Part shown: piece after piece, positions 32,586-41,917 of the stretch | Numbering within the stretch: position 1 is the first letter of the stretch | Layout of the letters: the number at the start of each line of letters is the position of its first letter | Assembly: GCA_020636935.1 (NCBI GenBank) | Contig: JACJWW010000004.1 | Location: forward strand, 1 to 64,000 | From: Nocardioidaceae bacterium | GTDB taxonomy: Bacteria > Actinomycetota > Actinomycetes > Propionibacteriales > Nocardioidaceae | DNA: 64,000 bases | Reading direction: 5' to 3' | Position numbers and translations under genes: made by a program | Notes under the pieces: generated by a model | Databases searched by the model: none | What the model was told of the DNA's origin: nothing | What the model saw: the letters and a program-made list of their open reading frames with translations, nothing else

Positions 32586-33761
32586 TTGACGAAAGAGGTC
32601 GGTCGCAGCGTCAGGGCGGCTGGTCTTGTCTTGGGTCTTGCACTCACGAGCCTTGCCTTGTTGGTGGGCTGCGGGTCCAAGCCAGCAACCAAGCAAGCCT
32701 CCCCGGCAACTATGGCTGCTCGTGCGTTGACCCAGTTTGAGCAGGCTGTGGCCGAGCGCGACGCCACGAAGCTGCACCCCGACCTGAGCTTTGTGGCCGA
32801 CAATGCTGAAGCCCTTGGGATTGTCGACTTCTCGGCCCGCTGGGCCGATGAGGTACGACGAACACCGCGCACCTTCACGGGCAGCGTGCAGGTGAGCTAT
32901 CGGTTAGGGGGCTACGACGCGAATGAGACGCGGACATCCGTAGACATGACCTTCACGAAGGGCGATCAGACCACCATTACTGCCATCGGTGATGAGGCGG
33001 AGAGCACGCCGCTTTGGCTCTCACAGGCACTGGGTGTCCGAAGAAGTGACAATACGCTGGTCTTGGCGGTCGATGAGTTTGCCGGAGCAGACCTCGACAG
33101 GATCTCCACTCAGACTGTTGAGGCATTGCGCCTGGTTGGCAAGGTGATCGCAGACCCGGGTTCATTGGTAGTTGAAATCCCAGGGTCTGCAAGCGAGCTT
33201 GATCGCCTTCTGTCTGCGCGGCCAGGCGAATACGCCGACGTTGCTGCTGTGGCTGCGACACCGGATGGCTCATTGGTGCCCGGATCTCCAGTGCATGTCT
33301 TCATAAACCCAGATGTCTTCATGCAGATGGACAGGCAAGGCGCCCAGGTCGTGCTCACCCATGAGGCAACCCATGTCGTGATGGGGGCACTGTTTGTCGA
33401 TCTTCCTGGATGGCTTCGTGAAGGCTTTGCCGACTATGTGGCATTTGCTCACGCTGGTGTGCCTGTCGAGGTTGGTGCCAAAGCATTCCTCCATGATGTG
33501 CGCGTGAATGGGTTGCCATCGGAATTGCCAACGGATGCAGATCTTGATCCCAGAGCAAAGGGATTTGCCACCTTCTACGAAGCCTCGTGGTTGGTCTGCC
33601 GCACGATCGCCGAGCGTTTCGGTGAGCCCAGCTTGGTTTCCTTCTATCGAGCAGTCAGTGATGGGGACGATCCAGATGAGGCCATGAGATCTGTGCTCGG
33701 CATCAATGAAGTGGGGCTGCTTCAGTTGTGGCGCGCGGACTTGACTGCGTTGGTGGGCTGA
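32586..33761 (+). CDS. Gluzincin-type metallopeptidase lipoprotein
   Basis: A 391-aa predicted lipoprotein with a zinc peptidase domain. The TTG at 32586, four bases after the preceding stop codon, gives a good signal peptide ending in LLVGC; in-frame ATG 32556 or GTG 32562 would overlap the NlpC gene. Zinc site: HEATH near residue 262 with the third ligand Glu in GWLREGFADY about 20 residues later, the pattern of the Peptidase_MA-like gluzincin family. The N-terminal 150 residues resemble an NTF2-like helper domain. Target unknown; context suggests envelope maintenance. Cotranscription with the NlpC/P60 and M48 genes is likely. Confidence 0.8.
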   Translation: MTKEVGRSVRAAGLVLGLALTSLALLVGCGSKPATKQASPATMAARALTQFEQAVAERDATKLHPDLSFVADNAEALGIVDFSARWADEVRRTPRTFTGSVQVSYRLGGYDANETRTSVDMTFTKGDQTTITAIGDEAESTPLWLSQALGVRRSDNTLVLAVDEFAGADLDRISTQTVEALRLVGKVIADPGSLVVEIPGSASELDRLLSARPGEYADVAAVAATPDGSLVPGSPVHVFINPDVFMQMDRQGAQVVLTHEATHVVMGALFVDLPGWLREGFADYVAFAHAGVPVEVGAKAFLHDVRVNGLPSELPTDADLDPRAKGFATFYEASWLVCRTIAERFGEPSLVSFYRAVSDGDDPDEAMRSVLGINEVGLLQLWRADLTALVG

Positions 33762-33766
33762 CCTGG

Positions 33767-34981
33767 ATGGACCCAGCTTCACGTCGTACGGGACTCTGGG
33801 TGGCTGGCTTTGCGCTGGTTGTCGTGGGTGGCGTGCTCTTGTTTGCTTGGCCTTGGCCTGGTGGGGGGAGCCCCAAGCTGCCTCGTGTGATCCCTGAAGA
33901 GTTGTTCACCGCGGCTGAGTTACGCCTATTTCGCGACTTCTACCTCATGCAGCGTGTCTTGAGCCTGCTCAGCTTGGCGCTGTCGCTCAGTCTGGCCGCG
34001 GTTTTGGGCTTCACCGGTCTTGGGGCCAGATGGGCCTCCAGGCTGCGGGGGCCATGGTGGCAACAAGTGGTGACTGCATGCTTTGCCTTCTTGGCAGCGA
34101 CGAGTCTTGTGGTCCTGCCGATTGGCTGGTGGCTGCAACTGAGAGCCACCAGGGCTGGACTCTCTGCAGGGGGCTGGCGACAATGGTGGCTCGACCAGTC
34201 GCTTGGGCTGTTGACTTCCTGGCTCTTTGCGGTGCTCCCATTGCTGTTGTTGATCTTGGCCATGCGTAAGCTGCCGCGGCGCTGGCCTCTTGCCGCAGGT
34301 GGGGGAGCAGTTGTGCTCGTCTTTCTGGCGAGTTACTTCAGCCCGCTGCTCATCGAGCCGATCTTCAACGACTTTCGCCCCTTGCGTGATCAGACTCTGG
34401 TCGCTGAAGTGCAGGATCTGGCCACTTCGGAGCAGGTTGCCGTCTCGCAGGTCCTGGTGGCAGATGCCTCGCGCCGGACGACGACACTGAATGCCTATGT
34501 CTCAGGCTTTGGCAACACTCGTCGAGTAGTCGTCTACGACAATTTGCTCGACGGAGTTCCCAGGCGAGAAGTGCTTGCGGTAGTCGCCCACGAGTTGGCC
34601 CATGCCAAGCACTCAGATCAGTTTTGGGGAACTGCATTGCTGGCTGGTGGCGCAGCAATTGCAATGGGATTGTTGCCTCAGTTGCTCAGAGGATGGAGAA
34701 ATGAGCCAGATGCACGGATCGTGCCTCGGTTGCTGGCTCTCTCGATGGTTGCCAGTTTGGCCTTGTCGCCGATACAGAATGCAGTGAGTCGAGCCATGGA
34801 GGCCCGCGCCGATCAAGATGCGATCCGAGCCACGTCGGATCCGGCCGGATATGAGCAGATGCTCTTGCGCCTGGCCAGGACTTCGCGAAGCGACCCGGCG
34901 CCTCCATGGTTGTTGCAAGTGTGGTTTGGCACCCACCCAAGCATTGTGGAGCGGATAGCCATTGCCCGTGACGCCGAGTAG
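33767..34981 (+). CDS. M48 family integral membrane metallopeptidase (HtpX/Ste24-like)
   Basis: A 404-aa membrane protease. Transmembrane segments near residues 10-30, 65-85, 103-122, 150-175 and 180-200 precede the zinc site HELAHAKHSD (about 274-283); the third zinc ligand is in MEARADQDAI near 346. Further helices lie near 288-305 and 320-338. The layout matches CAAX protease 1 (Ste24)-type M48 enzymes more than HtpX, being longer and with helices on both sides. It starts six bases after the metallopeptidase lipoprotein gene, so two zinc peptidases and a wall hydrolase form one operon. Substrate unknown. Confidence 0.88.
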   Translation: MDPASRRTGLWVAGFALVVVGGVLLFAWPWPGGGSPKLPRVIPEELFTAAELRLFRDFYLMQRVLSLLSLALSLSLAAVLGFTGLGARWASRLRGPWWQQVVTACFAFLAATSLVVLPIGWWLQLRATRAGLSAGGWRQWWLDQSLGLLTSWLFAVLPLLLLILAMRKLPRRWPLAAGGGAVVLVFLASYFSPLLIEPIFNDFRPLRDQTLVAEVQDLATSEQVAVSQVLVADASRRTTTLNAYVSGFGNTRRVVVYDNLLDGVPRREVLAVVAHELAHAKHSDQFWGTALLAGGAAIAMGLLPQLLRGWRNEPDARIVPRLLALSMVASLALSPIQNAVSRAMEARADQDAIRATSDPAGYEQMLLRLARTSRSDPAPPWLLQVWFGTHPSIVERIAIARDAE

Positions 34982-34983
34982 AC

Positions 34984-36777
34984 CTAGTGGGTGTACAAGG
35001 ACTCGATCGCGTCGGCGTACTTGCGGCGGACGACATTGCGGCGCAGTTTGAGGCTGGGGGTGAGGTGCCCTGCCTCTTCGGTCCATTCGTCGCGCAGGAT
35101 CTCGTATTTACGGATCGACTCCGCACGCGAAACGGCAGTGTTGGCATCGGTCACGGCTGCATCGATCTCTGAGAGAACGTCAGGATCATTGAGCAGGTCA
35201 CGCAGTTGGGTCGACTTGCCCCTCGCTGTGGCCCACTCGCGCAGACTCTCGCGGTCCAGTGTGATCAAAGCTGCTATGAACGGGCGTCCGTCGCCAACCA
35301 CCAAGACTTGGTCGACGAGTGGGTGGGCACGCATGCGGTCTTCCAGGACGCCAGGGGCGACATTCTTGCCCCCGGCGGTCACGATGATCTCCTTCTTGCG
35401 GCCCGTGATGCGCACGAAGCCCTCATCATCGATCTCGCCAAGGTCACCGGTCTTGAACCAGCCATCATCGAATGCCTCGGCGGTGGCTGAGTCGTCTTGC
35501 CAATAGCCGTGGAAGACCTGGCCTCCCTGGAACAACAGCTCTCCATCATCGGCGACGCGCACTGCAGTGCCAGGCAGGGGCCGTCCGACGGACCCGATCT
35601 TCAGCTCATCGGGGAGGTTGACGGTGAGGGCCGCAGTGGTCTCCGTCAGGCCATAGCCCTCGAGGATCGGGACCCCCATGCCGCGATAGAAGTGGCCAAG
35701 TCGCTCTCCCAGCGGTGCACCTCCGGAGAGGGCAAATGTGCACTTGCCGCCAAGTGCCTGACGCAACTTCGCATAGACGAGCTTGTCAAAGATCCGGTGT
35801 TGCACGGCAAGTGCGGGACTGGGGCGGCCTTTGTCGAGCGCGCGGGAATACTGAATGGCCACTTTGGCGGCGCGATCAAAAACCTTGCCCTTGCCATCAG
35901 CGACTGCTCTTTGCGAACTTGTGTTGAAGATCTTTTCGAAAACTCGTGGAACAGCCAAGATGAAGGTCGGTTGGTAGGACGCCAAGTCATCGACCAGAGA
36001 CTTGATGTCTGAGGAGTGACCCATCCGGGCACCAGTCTTCATGCACCCAACCTGGATGATCCGAGCGAAGACATGGGCCAGTGGCAAGAAGAGCAATGTG
36101 GCCGCATCGTCGTGGTCAAAGAGCTCATGCAGGGTGGTCGTCGTGGTGCCCAACTCGAACATGAAGTTCTCGTGGGTCAGGACACATCCTTTTGGTTTTC
36201 CAGTCGTCCCGGACGTGTAGATCAGAGTCGCCGGATCGGTGGGCAGCACACCCGCACGTCGGGACTCCACCGTGTCAGGTGGGATGCCGACACCGAGCTG
36301 GCCGATTGTCTCGACAGCGTCGTCACAAAAGGCCCAGACATGCTCAAGGGCGGGAAGTTGCGCTCTGAGCGACTGGACCCTTGAGAGGTGGATGGAACTC
36401 TCCACGATGATGGCCTTGGCGCCAGAGTCCTGCAGGATCCAAGCGACTTGCTCGTCACTGGAGGTCTCATAAATGGGCACGGTTACGGCACCGACGTACC
36501 AGTTGGCGTAGTCGATCAGCGTCCACTCGTAGCGGGTCTTCGACAGCAATGCCACTCGGTCGCCCGGTGTGACTCCGCTCGCAATCAGGCCGGCGGCGAC
36601 CCCTTGCACCTGGTCGAGGAATTGCCTCGCGGAGACTTCGATCCAACTGTCCGTGGGTGATGTACGCCGGGCGAAAAGTGGGCGTTCGGGGGTTTCGTGC
36701 GCATGCCGGAGCAGGTCATCGGTGAGACTGCCTGTGTCAGGGATCACGACGTTTGGGGGCGTTGAGTATTCGCGCAA
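34984..36777 (-). CDS. Long-chain acyl-CoA synthetase (FadD15-like)
   Basis: A 597-aa AMP-forming ligase that activates fatty acids to acyl-CoA. P-loop-like motif LIYTSGTTGKPKG (about residues 188-200), the GYGLTETTAA motif (about 355-364), the TGDLGEIDDEGFVRITGRKKE hinge region (about 429-449) and the catalytic Lys in TAGGKNVAP (about 454-462). TTG start at 36777 with AAGGAG seven bases upstream. Gene order fadD-SRPBCC-ArsA matches Rv2187/Rv2185c/Rv2184c. The fatty-acid range cannot be told from sequence. Confidence 0.94.
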   Translation of the reverse strand: MREYSTPPNVVIPDTGSLTDDLLRHAHETPERPLFARRTSPTDSWIEVSARQFLDQVQGVAAGLIASGVTPGDRVALLSKTRYEWTLIDYANWYVGAVTVPIYETSSDEQVAWILQDSGAKAIIVESSIHLSRVQSLRAQLPALEHVWAFCDDAVETIGQLGVGIPPDTVESRRAGVLPTDPATLIYTSGTTGKPKGCVLTHENFMFELGTTTTTLHELFDHDDAATLLFLPLAHVFARIIQVGCMKTGARMGHSSDIKSLVDDLASYQPTFILAVPRVFEKIFNTSSQRAVADGKGKVFDRAAKVAIQYSRALDKGRPSPALAVQHRIFDKLVYAKLRQALGGKCTFALSGGAPLGERLGHFYRGMGVPILEGYGLTETTAALTVNLPDELKIGSVGRPLPGTAVRVADDGELLFQGGQVFHGYWQDDSATAEAFDDGWFKTGDLGEIDDEGFVRITGRKKEIIVTAGGKNVAPGVLEDRMRAHPLVDQVLVVGDGRPFIAALITLDRESLREWATARGKSTQLRDLLNDPDVLSEIDAAVTDANTAVSRAESIRKYEILRDEWTEEAGHLTPSLKLRRNVVRRKYADAIESLYTH

Positions 36778-36853
36778 GGGCCTGCTCCTTCTGAAACAGT
36801 CGATTCGGCTAGCCTAGGGGTAACTCGGGACTTAATCGACGTGAGGACCCCAC

Positions 36854-37291
36854 ATGGCTGAACAGACAACCTCAAGCATCGAAATCAAGGCCACGCCTGG
36901 GGAAGTCATGGGTGTCATTGCCGACTTCGCCGCCTATCCGCAATGGGCTCAAGGCGTCAAGAGCGCAGTGGTCGTCGAACAGGGGGAGCCAGGGAGGGCG
37001 AAGCAAGTCGCGTTTGAACTCGAGCAGAAACCGATCAGCGACGCCTACACCTTGTCCTATGTCTGGGATGGTGATGACTCCGTGGTCTGGACTCTTGTCG
37101 AAGGCAAGACGCTCAAGGCGCTTGATGGTTCGTACACACTGCAAGCGACCCCGAGCGGCACCGAGGTCACCTATCGTCTCTCGGTCGATATCGCTATCCC
37201 GATGATCGGAATGCTGCGCCGCAAGGCAGAGAAGGTCATCATCGACTCGGCTCTCAAGGGCCTGAAGAAGCGAGTTGAATCGAGTTCGTGA
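36854..37291 (+). CDS. SRPBCC (polyketide cyclase/START-like) protein
   Basis: A 145-aa single-domain SRPBCC protein with a hydrophobic-ligand cavity fold (counterpart of Rv2185c/TB16.3). It begins with SSIEIKATPGEVMGVIADFAAYPQWA (residues 7-32), the usual opening of this family, and ends in a long helix (RKAEKVIIDSALKGLKKRVE). GAGGA precedes the ATG. Its stop overlaps the ArsA-like gene by four bases (GTGA). Ligand unknown; its position between an acyl-CoA ligase and an ATPase suggests lipid handling. Confidence 0.88.
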   Translation: MAEQTTSSIEIKATPGEVMGVIADFAAYPQWAQGVKSAVVVEQGEPGRAKQVAFELEQKPISDAYTLSYVWDGDDSVVWTLVEGKTLKALDGSYTLQATPSGTEVTYRLSVDIAIPMIGMLRRKAEKVIIDSALKGLKKRVESSS

Positions 37292-38481
37292 CCTCCACCA
37301 ACACTCGGGTCCTCCTTTTCACTGGAAAGGGGGGTGTCGGCAAGACCACAAGTGCGGCCGGCACTGCCACACTCAGCGCAGCCAATGGGCTGCGCACTTT
37401 GGTGATGTCGACCGATGCGGCTCATTCTCTGGCTGACGCCATGGGCACGAGTATTGGTGACGGGGTCGCCGAAGTTGCTGAGAATCTTCACGTGCAACAG
37501 GTCAACGCTCAACGGATGTTTGAGGACTCCTGGGGAGACATCCAGCACTACATGCTCTCTGTGCTCGGGGCAATGGATGTTGACCCGATCGCTGCAGAAG
37601 AGTTGACGATCATTCCGGGGGCCGAAGAGATTCTGGCGCTGTTGGCCTTGCGAGACGCCTACAACAGCAACGACTATGACGTGATCATCGTCGACTGTGC
37701 GCCCACTGGTGAGACTCTGCGCCTGCTGGCTTTGCCCGAGGTGATGCAGTGGTATATCGACAAGGTGCTTCCGGCAGAGCGTCGGGTGATCAGAGCGTTA
37801 CGGCCCGTGCTGACCAAGGCCGCAGGGGTGCCCATGCCCGGTGACGGGGTCTTCGATGCCATCGTCCGACTCCACGATGACCTTGCCGAGGTACGTCGCA
37901 TCCTCACCAGCGAACTGGCATCTGTGCGCGTGGTGCTGACTCCTGAGGCCGTGGTTGTGGCTGAGGCACGCCGCTCGTTGACGATGCTGTCCTTGTTTGG
38001 CTATCGCGTTGACGGGGTCATTGCCAATCGTGTCTTTCCGACTGATGGGCAAGACCCTTGGCTCGCTGGCTGGGTGCAACAGCAGAGCGTCGTACTTGAT
38101 GATTTGCGTGACTCGTTCACCGGTTTGCCCATCTGGGTGGGGCCCTACCAATCTGCAGAACCCGTGGGCGGTGAAGCGCTTCGGGCTTTTGCCGGTGACC
38201 TTTACGGAGATGAAGACGCCCTCGCGGCGCCATCGTCGGAGGATCCGATGACAATCACTCGCGAGGCAGACCTCACTGTGCTTGAGTTGGCACTTCCCTT
38301 TGCCACCAAGGAGCGAGTGGACTTGGTGCGTCGTGGCGAAGAATTAGTGGTCACAGTCGACAGTTATCGACGGTTGCTCACCCTGCCGACATCTCTGTCG
38401 AGACACGACGTTGTCGGAGCCGGGGTCAAGAACGGGCGACTGAGGGTGCGCTTCCGGGTGAATCGGAGAGACTCCGCATGA
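37288..38481 (+). CDS. ArsA/Get3-like ATPase
   Basis: A 397-aa P-loop ATPase of the ArsA family (counterpart of Rv2184c). Deviant Walker A FTGKGGVGKTTSAAGTA starts at residue 9, switch I STDAAHSLADAMG near 41, switch II DCAPTGETLRLLALPE near 136, all in ArsA/Get3 arrangement. The last 80 residues (from about 315) form an HSP20-like beta domain (ArsA_HSP20), common in actinobacterial forms. No arsenite-binding cysteines or ars genes nearby, so a role in arsenic resistance is unlikely; protein targeting or chaperoning is the better guess. Coupled to neighbours by 4-bp overlaps on both sides. Confidence 0.9.
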   Translation: MTSTNTRVLLFTGKGGVGKTTSAAGTATLSAANGLRTLVMSTDAAHSLADAMGTSIGDGVAEVAENLHVQQVNAQRMFEDSWGDIQHYMLSVLGAMDVDPIAAEELTIIPGAEEILALLALRDAYNSNDYDVIIVDCAPTGETLRLLALPEVMQWYIDKVLPAERRVIRALRPVLTKAAGVPMPGDGVFDAIVRLHDDLAEVRRILTSELASVRVVLTPEAVVVAEARRSLTMLSLFGYRVDGVIANRVFPTDGQDPWLAGWVQQQSVVLDDLRDSFTGLPIWVGPYQSAEPVGGEALRAFAGDLYGDEDALAAPSSEDPMTITREADLTVLELALPFATKERVDLVRRGEELVVTVDSYRRLLTLPTSLSRHDVVGAGVKNGRLRVRFRVNRRDSA

Positions 38482-38846
38482 CAGACCAAGACGTCGGTTC
38501 CGTAGGCGAGGAGGCAGCCAAACTCCTTGGCGCCTTGGGCGATTGGGCCAAGACCCAGTCTGGAGGCCATGCAGACAATGTCGCTGGACTTGCCGACGGG
38601 CTTGGTGAGCGACTACAAGACATAAACGAGCATCTGGCAACAGACGCTGTGGAGTGCCGCTATTGCCCGGTGTGTCGGGTGATCCATGTGGTGAGAAGTG
38701 CCAGCCCCGAAGTGCGAGACAACCTCCTGATTGCCACGACGGCCCTGATGCAGGCGGCCGCCGGATTCTTGGCGACCCAAGCGCCACGGCCGGAGGCAGC
38801 AACTGGGGTCGAGCACATCGATCTCGATGATGAGGATGACTCCTGA
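38478..38846 (+). CDS. DUF5304-like small protein with a Cys/His motif
   Basis: A 122-aa acidic protein. The central CRYCPVCRVIHVVR (about residues 60-73) resembles a CxxC plus Cys/His zinc-ribbon half, flanked by helices (GEEAAKLLGALGDWAKT and NLLIATTALMQAAAGFLA). The acidic tail ends in LDDEDDS. I place it with the actinobacterial DUF5304-type proteins that sit beside ArsA-like ATPases and glucokinase. Function unknown. Overlaps the ArsA-like gene by ATGA, and is two bases from the first ROK kinase. Confidence 0.75.
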   Translation: MTDQDVGSVGEEAAKLLGALGDWAKTQSGGHADNVAGLADGLGERLQDINEHLATDAVECRYCPVCRVIHVVRSASPEVRDNLLIATTALMQAAAGFLATQAPRPEAATGVEHIDLDDEDDS

Positions 38847-38848
38847 AC

Positions 38849-39802
38849 GTGTCTTCAGCAATCGGTGTTGATGTAGGTGGCACCAAGATCGCCGCCGGAG
38901 TCGTTGACTCGAGTGGGCTGATCTTGGAGAGCCTCAAGGTGCCGACACCGGCGCAAGATCCTGATCTCATCGTGCAGACGATTGCTGACCTGGCTCGCCA
39001 ACTCGGAGCATCTGATTCGGTGGAGCGAGTGGGGGTTTGTGTGGCCGGATTCGTTGACCGGTCGCGTTCGGGAGTGTTGTTTTCACCGAATCTGTCCTGG
39101 CGTGGTGTTCGACTGCGCGAGCAACTTCAGGAGGCGCTGGGCGGCGAAGTCGTCATCGAAAACGATGCCAATGCCGCAGCTTGGGGCGAATTCCGTTTCG
39201 GTGGCGGCAAAGAAGCAGATGATCTGCTTGCGGTCACCGTAGGCACCGGGGTGGGGGGCGGACTCGTGCTTGCGGGCGAACTCCTTCGTGGTGGCTTCGG
39301 AGTCGCTGCTGAGATCGGGCACTTGGGGCTGGTTCCTGGAGGTGAGCTCTGTGGCTGCGGCAACAGGGGGTGCCTTGAGGCCTATGGCTCAGGGACGGCG
39401 TTGGTGCGGGCCACTCGCTTTGCAGCACACAAGGACCCGGTTGCGGCTAAGCGGCTGATTGAGCGAGCTAGCGGAGACATTGCGGCTATTGATGGGCCCA
39501 TGATCACCGAGCAAGCCCAGCTTGGTGACGAATTTGCCAAGACGCAGTTGGCTGAGCTGGGCGCTTGGCTTGGCTTGGGGATTGCCAATATCGCGGCTGT
39601 GGTTGATCCGAGTCTGGTCTTAATCGGTGGTGGTGTCAGTCAAGCAGGCGAACTCCTACTTCAACCGATCCGTGATTCCTATCTCAAAGCGCTCAGCGCA
39701 AGCCGACACCGACCCATCCTTGATGTGAAAGTGGCTGAGTTGGGCAACGATGCAGGCTTGGTTGGGGTTGCCGATCTAGCTCGCAACAGCATCGGGGAAT
39801 AG
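38849..39802 (+). CDS. ROK-family glucokinase (first of a tandem pair)
   Basis: A 317-aa sugar kinase phosphorylating glucose or a related sugar. N-terminal ATP-binding GVDVGGTKIAAGVV (residues 5-18), catalytic Asp in VIENDANAAAWGEF (about 107-120), and the zinc motif CGCGNRGCLEAYGSG (about 168-182). GTG start. Similar to the ROK glucokinase of Streptomyces (glkA), which lies in the same gene neighbourhood. The following gene is a paralogue only three bases away. Confidence 0.9.
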   Translation: MSSAIGVDVGGTKIAAGVVDSSGLILESLKVPTPAQDPDLIVQTIADLARQLGASDSVERVGVCVAGFVDRSRSGVLFSPNLSWRGVRLREQLQEALGGEVVIENDANAAAWGEFRFGGGKEADDLLAVTVGTGVGGGLVLAGELLRGGFGVAAEIGHLGLVPGGELCGCGNRGCLEAYGSGTALVRATRFAAHKDPVAAKRLIERASGDIAAIDGPMITEQAQLGDEFAKTQLAELGAWLGLGIANIAAVVDPSLVLIGGGVSQAGELLLQPIRDSYLKALSASRHRPILDVKVAELGNDAGLVGVADLARNSIGE

Positions 39803-39805
39803 CGC

Positions 39806-40723
39806 GTGTCGCAGCGCAATGCAATCGGTGTCGACATTGGGGGCACCAAGATCCTTGCGGCAACGGTCGACGAGACGGGCTCCGTGCTCGAGCAGATCGC
39901 AGTCGCGACACCACACTCGGTCGAGTTGGTGCAGGCGGCGGTAGTGCAATCGGTGCGCACGCTCCTGACCCGACATGAGGCTCATGACTTGGGAGTGGCT
40001 GCCGCAGGCTTGGTGGATCACCACACCGGTCGGGTGCGATTTGCCCCACACATCTCATGGCGAGACGAGCCGATTCGGGACAACTTGGCACATGCACTGC
40101 GTGGAGACGGCATCACATCTGTGACGCTTGAAAACGATGCCAATGCAGCGCTGTGTGCGGAGTGGCGGTTTGGGGCCGCCAGAGGCCGAGACCACGTGCT
40201 GCTGGTGACCGTTGGCACCGGGATCGGTGGCGCGCTCATGAGTTCGGGGCAGATCATGCGCGGTACCAATGGCATGGCGGGTGAGTTCGGGCACATGCAG
40301 TACGCGCCTGACGGGAGACCATGCCAATGCGGACTGCGTGGCTGCTGGGAGCAATACGCGAGTGGTCGGGCACTGTCTATGCAGATGCAGAGCGGTGGCG
40401 AACTCTTGACCGGGCAGGCCATCTTACGAGCCGCCAATGATGGCGATCCCGAGGCTCAACGCGCCTTTTTCATGGTCGGCCAAGCGCTCGGGCTTGGTTT
40501 GGCCGATCTGATTGCAGCGCTGGACCCCGAGCTGATCCTGATCGGGGGAGGGGTGTCCATGGCTGGCGAACTTCTGCTTGGTCCCACACGCAGTGCCATG
40601 TCGACACGCCTTGTCGGGGGCAGACACCGCAGGGTCGCCGATCTCGACGTTGTTGCTCTCGGACCAGCAGCCGGAGCGATCGGTGCTGCGGAATTGGCTC
40701 GGGGTGGCGCACCCAGCCTCTGA
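39806..40723 (+). CDS. ROK-family sugar kinase (second of a tandem pair)
   Basis: A 305-aa paralogue of the preceding gene. Same motifs: GVDIGGTKILAATV (residues 7-20), LENDANAALCAEW with the catalytic Asp (about 109-121), and CQCGLRGCWEQYASG (about 173-187) for zinc. Sequence between motifs differs clearly, so the duplication is old. GTG start at 39806. One may be a glucokinase and the other specific for another sugar or polyphosphate donor, but the sequence does not say which. Confidence 0.9.
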   Translation: MSQRNAIGVDIGGTKILAATVDETGSVLEQIAVATPHSVELVQAAVVQSVRTLLTRHEAHDLGVAAAGLVDHHTGRVRFAPHISWRDEPIRDNLAHALRGDGITSVTLENDANAALCAEWRFGAARGRDHVLLVTVGTGIGGALMSSGQIMRGTNGMAGEFGHMQYAPDGRPCQCGLRGCWEQYASGRALSMQMQSGGELLTGQAILRAANDGDPEAQRAFFMVGQALGLGLADLIAALDPELILIGGGVSMAGELLLGPTRSAMSTRLVGGRHRRVADLDVVALGPAAGAIGAAELARGGAPSL

Positions 40724-40728
40724 GTTGA

Positions 40729-41136
40729 TCAGACAACAGCTCCGTCGTCTGGGTCGTCATGGCGGCGGCTGCGATCCATGGTGTACACCAAATATCCGAA
40801 GCCAGCCACGAACCACAAAGCGCCGATCCCGATGGCCCATCCCGGGAGCCTGATGGACACGAAGACAAAACACAAGAGCAGCACGGGTATACCGAGCACT
40901 CCGAACCAAGCGAGCCGGCGGCGTGGCTCGGGTAGGGCCTGAGGGCCAGGCCTTGGAGCCACGAAGGAGTCTTCGCTCAGTCCAAGCTCGGGAGCAGGAG
41001 CAGAAGCAGGCGCTGGGGCAACGGTCTCTGGCCTGACCGGAGGCTGGGTGATTTCGGCCCGTTCGCCGTAATTGTCAATGATGTCATGCCACAAGTCATT
41101 GAAGGATTGCTCCGGGTTGGGCTCTTGAGCAGACAT
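40729..41136 (-). CDS. Small two-helix membrane protein
   Basis: A 135-aa protein. An acidic N-terminus (QSFNDLWHDIIDNYGERAEI), a Pro/Ala-rich linker, then two close transmembrane helices: WFGVLGIPVLLLCFVFVSI (about residues 79-97) and WAIGIGALWFVAGFGYLVY (about 102-120). A short charged C-terminus DRSRRHDDPDD follows. I do not recognise a named family; similar short proteins sit beside esterase/PlsC genes in actinobacteria. The ATG at 41136 lies one base after the hydrolase stop, indicating coupling. Confidence 0.7.
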   Translation of the reverse strand: MSAQEPNPEQSFNDLWHDIIDNYGERAEITQPPVRPETVAPAPASAPAPELGLSEDSFVAPRPGPQALPEPRRRLAWFGVLGIPVLLLCFVFVSIRLPGWAIGIGALWFVAGFGYLVYTMDRSRRHDDPDDGAVV

Positions 41137-41137
41137 G

Positions 41138-41917
41138 TCAGTCAGATGTGGCAAGACGCTGGATGAACTTCGCTGATTCCTCGAAGATTGTCTCGGCATC
41201 ATTGTCGAGGGTGGCGACGTGATAGCTGTTGTGCAGCAAAATCTCCTGCTTGTCGGTTGAGGAAATGCTGCTCAAGATGATCTGAGCTGAAGAAGGATCG
41301 ACCACATGATCATCAACAGACCGGAACAACAACACCGGACTCTTGACCTTGCTCAAGTCTGCCCGGATCTGCTTCCAGCCGCTAACCATGGAATCGAGTG
41401 GCTTGAGCGGGGTCTTGTCGTAGCCAACCTCGTCTTGACCTGGCTTCTTGATGTCATTGCCAATCCCGGGCATGGCCTTGACCAAGTGCTTTAGCACAGG
41501 GACAGCCATGAGTTGTTTGTTGTTGCTGGCCACGGCGGCGTTGACCAACATGACGCCGCCAATTTCGGGGTGATTGGCCGCCAACCAGAGCGCGAGTCCG
41601 CCACCCATGCTCAGCCCACCAACAAACACAATGTCGGTGCGTGCTGCCAACTCTTCGTAGGCAGCCTCGACTGCTGCGTAATAGTCGGAAAAACGAGTGT
41701 TGATCATGTCTTCGAGGCTGGTGCCGTGCCCGGGCAGGCGCGGCACGCTAAGTGCAAAGCCGAGCCGATCGAGATGATCGGCCCATGGCTGCATCGACAC
41801 GACGCTCCCTGTGAAACCATGGCTCAGGAGTACGCCGATCCGTCGGCCGTCGGCGTCTGTGGTGCCTAGGGTGGTGAAACCCTCACACCCGGGCTTGACT
41901 GAGAAGTTCGCAGACAC
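41138..41917 (-). CDS. Alpha/beta hydrolase (carboxylesterase/monoacylglycerol lipase-like)
   Basis: A serine hydrolase of about 259 aa. Oxyanion region LLSHGFTGSVVSM near residue 30, nucleophile elbow GGLSMGGGLALW near 101, catalytic Asp in LFRSVDDHVVDPSS near 199-212, and His in HNSYHVATLDND near 232. The GTG at 41917 is preferred because GGAG stands six bases upstream; the ATG at 41929 would have the ribosome site only one base away. Resembles Est30/monoglyceride lipase-type enzymes; substrate probably short acyl esters or glycerides. Next to plsC. Confidence 0.88.
   Translation of the reverse strand: MSANFSVKPGCEGFTTLGTTDADGRRIGVLLSHGFTGSVVSMQPWADHLDRLGFALSVPRLPGHGTSLEDMINTRFSDYYAAVEAAYEELAARTDIVFVGGLSMGGGLALWLAANHPEIGGVMLVNAAVASNNKQLMAVPVLKHLVKAMPGIGNDIKKPGQDEVGYDKTPLKPLDSMVSGWKQIRADLSKVKSPVLLFRSVDDHVVDPSSAQIILSSISSTDKQEILLHNSYHVATLDNDAETIFEESAKFIQRLATSD

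Noticed and set aside
37288..38481. Arsenic-resistance role for the ArsA-like ATPase
   Set aside because: No arsenite-binding cysteines recognised and no arsR, arsB or arsC nearby; the locus matches the conserved non-ars context of Rv2184c.
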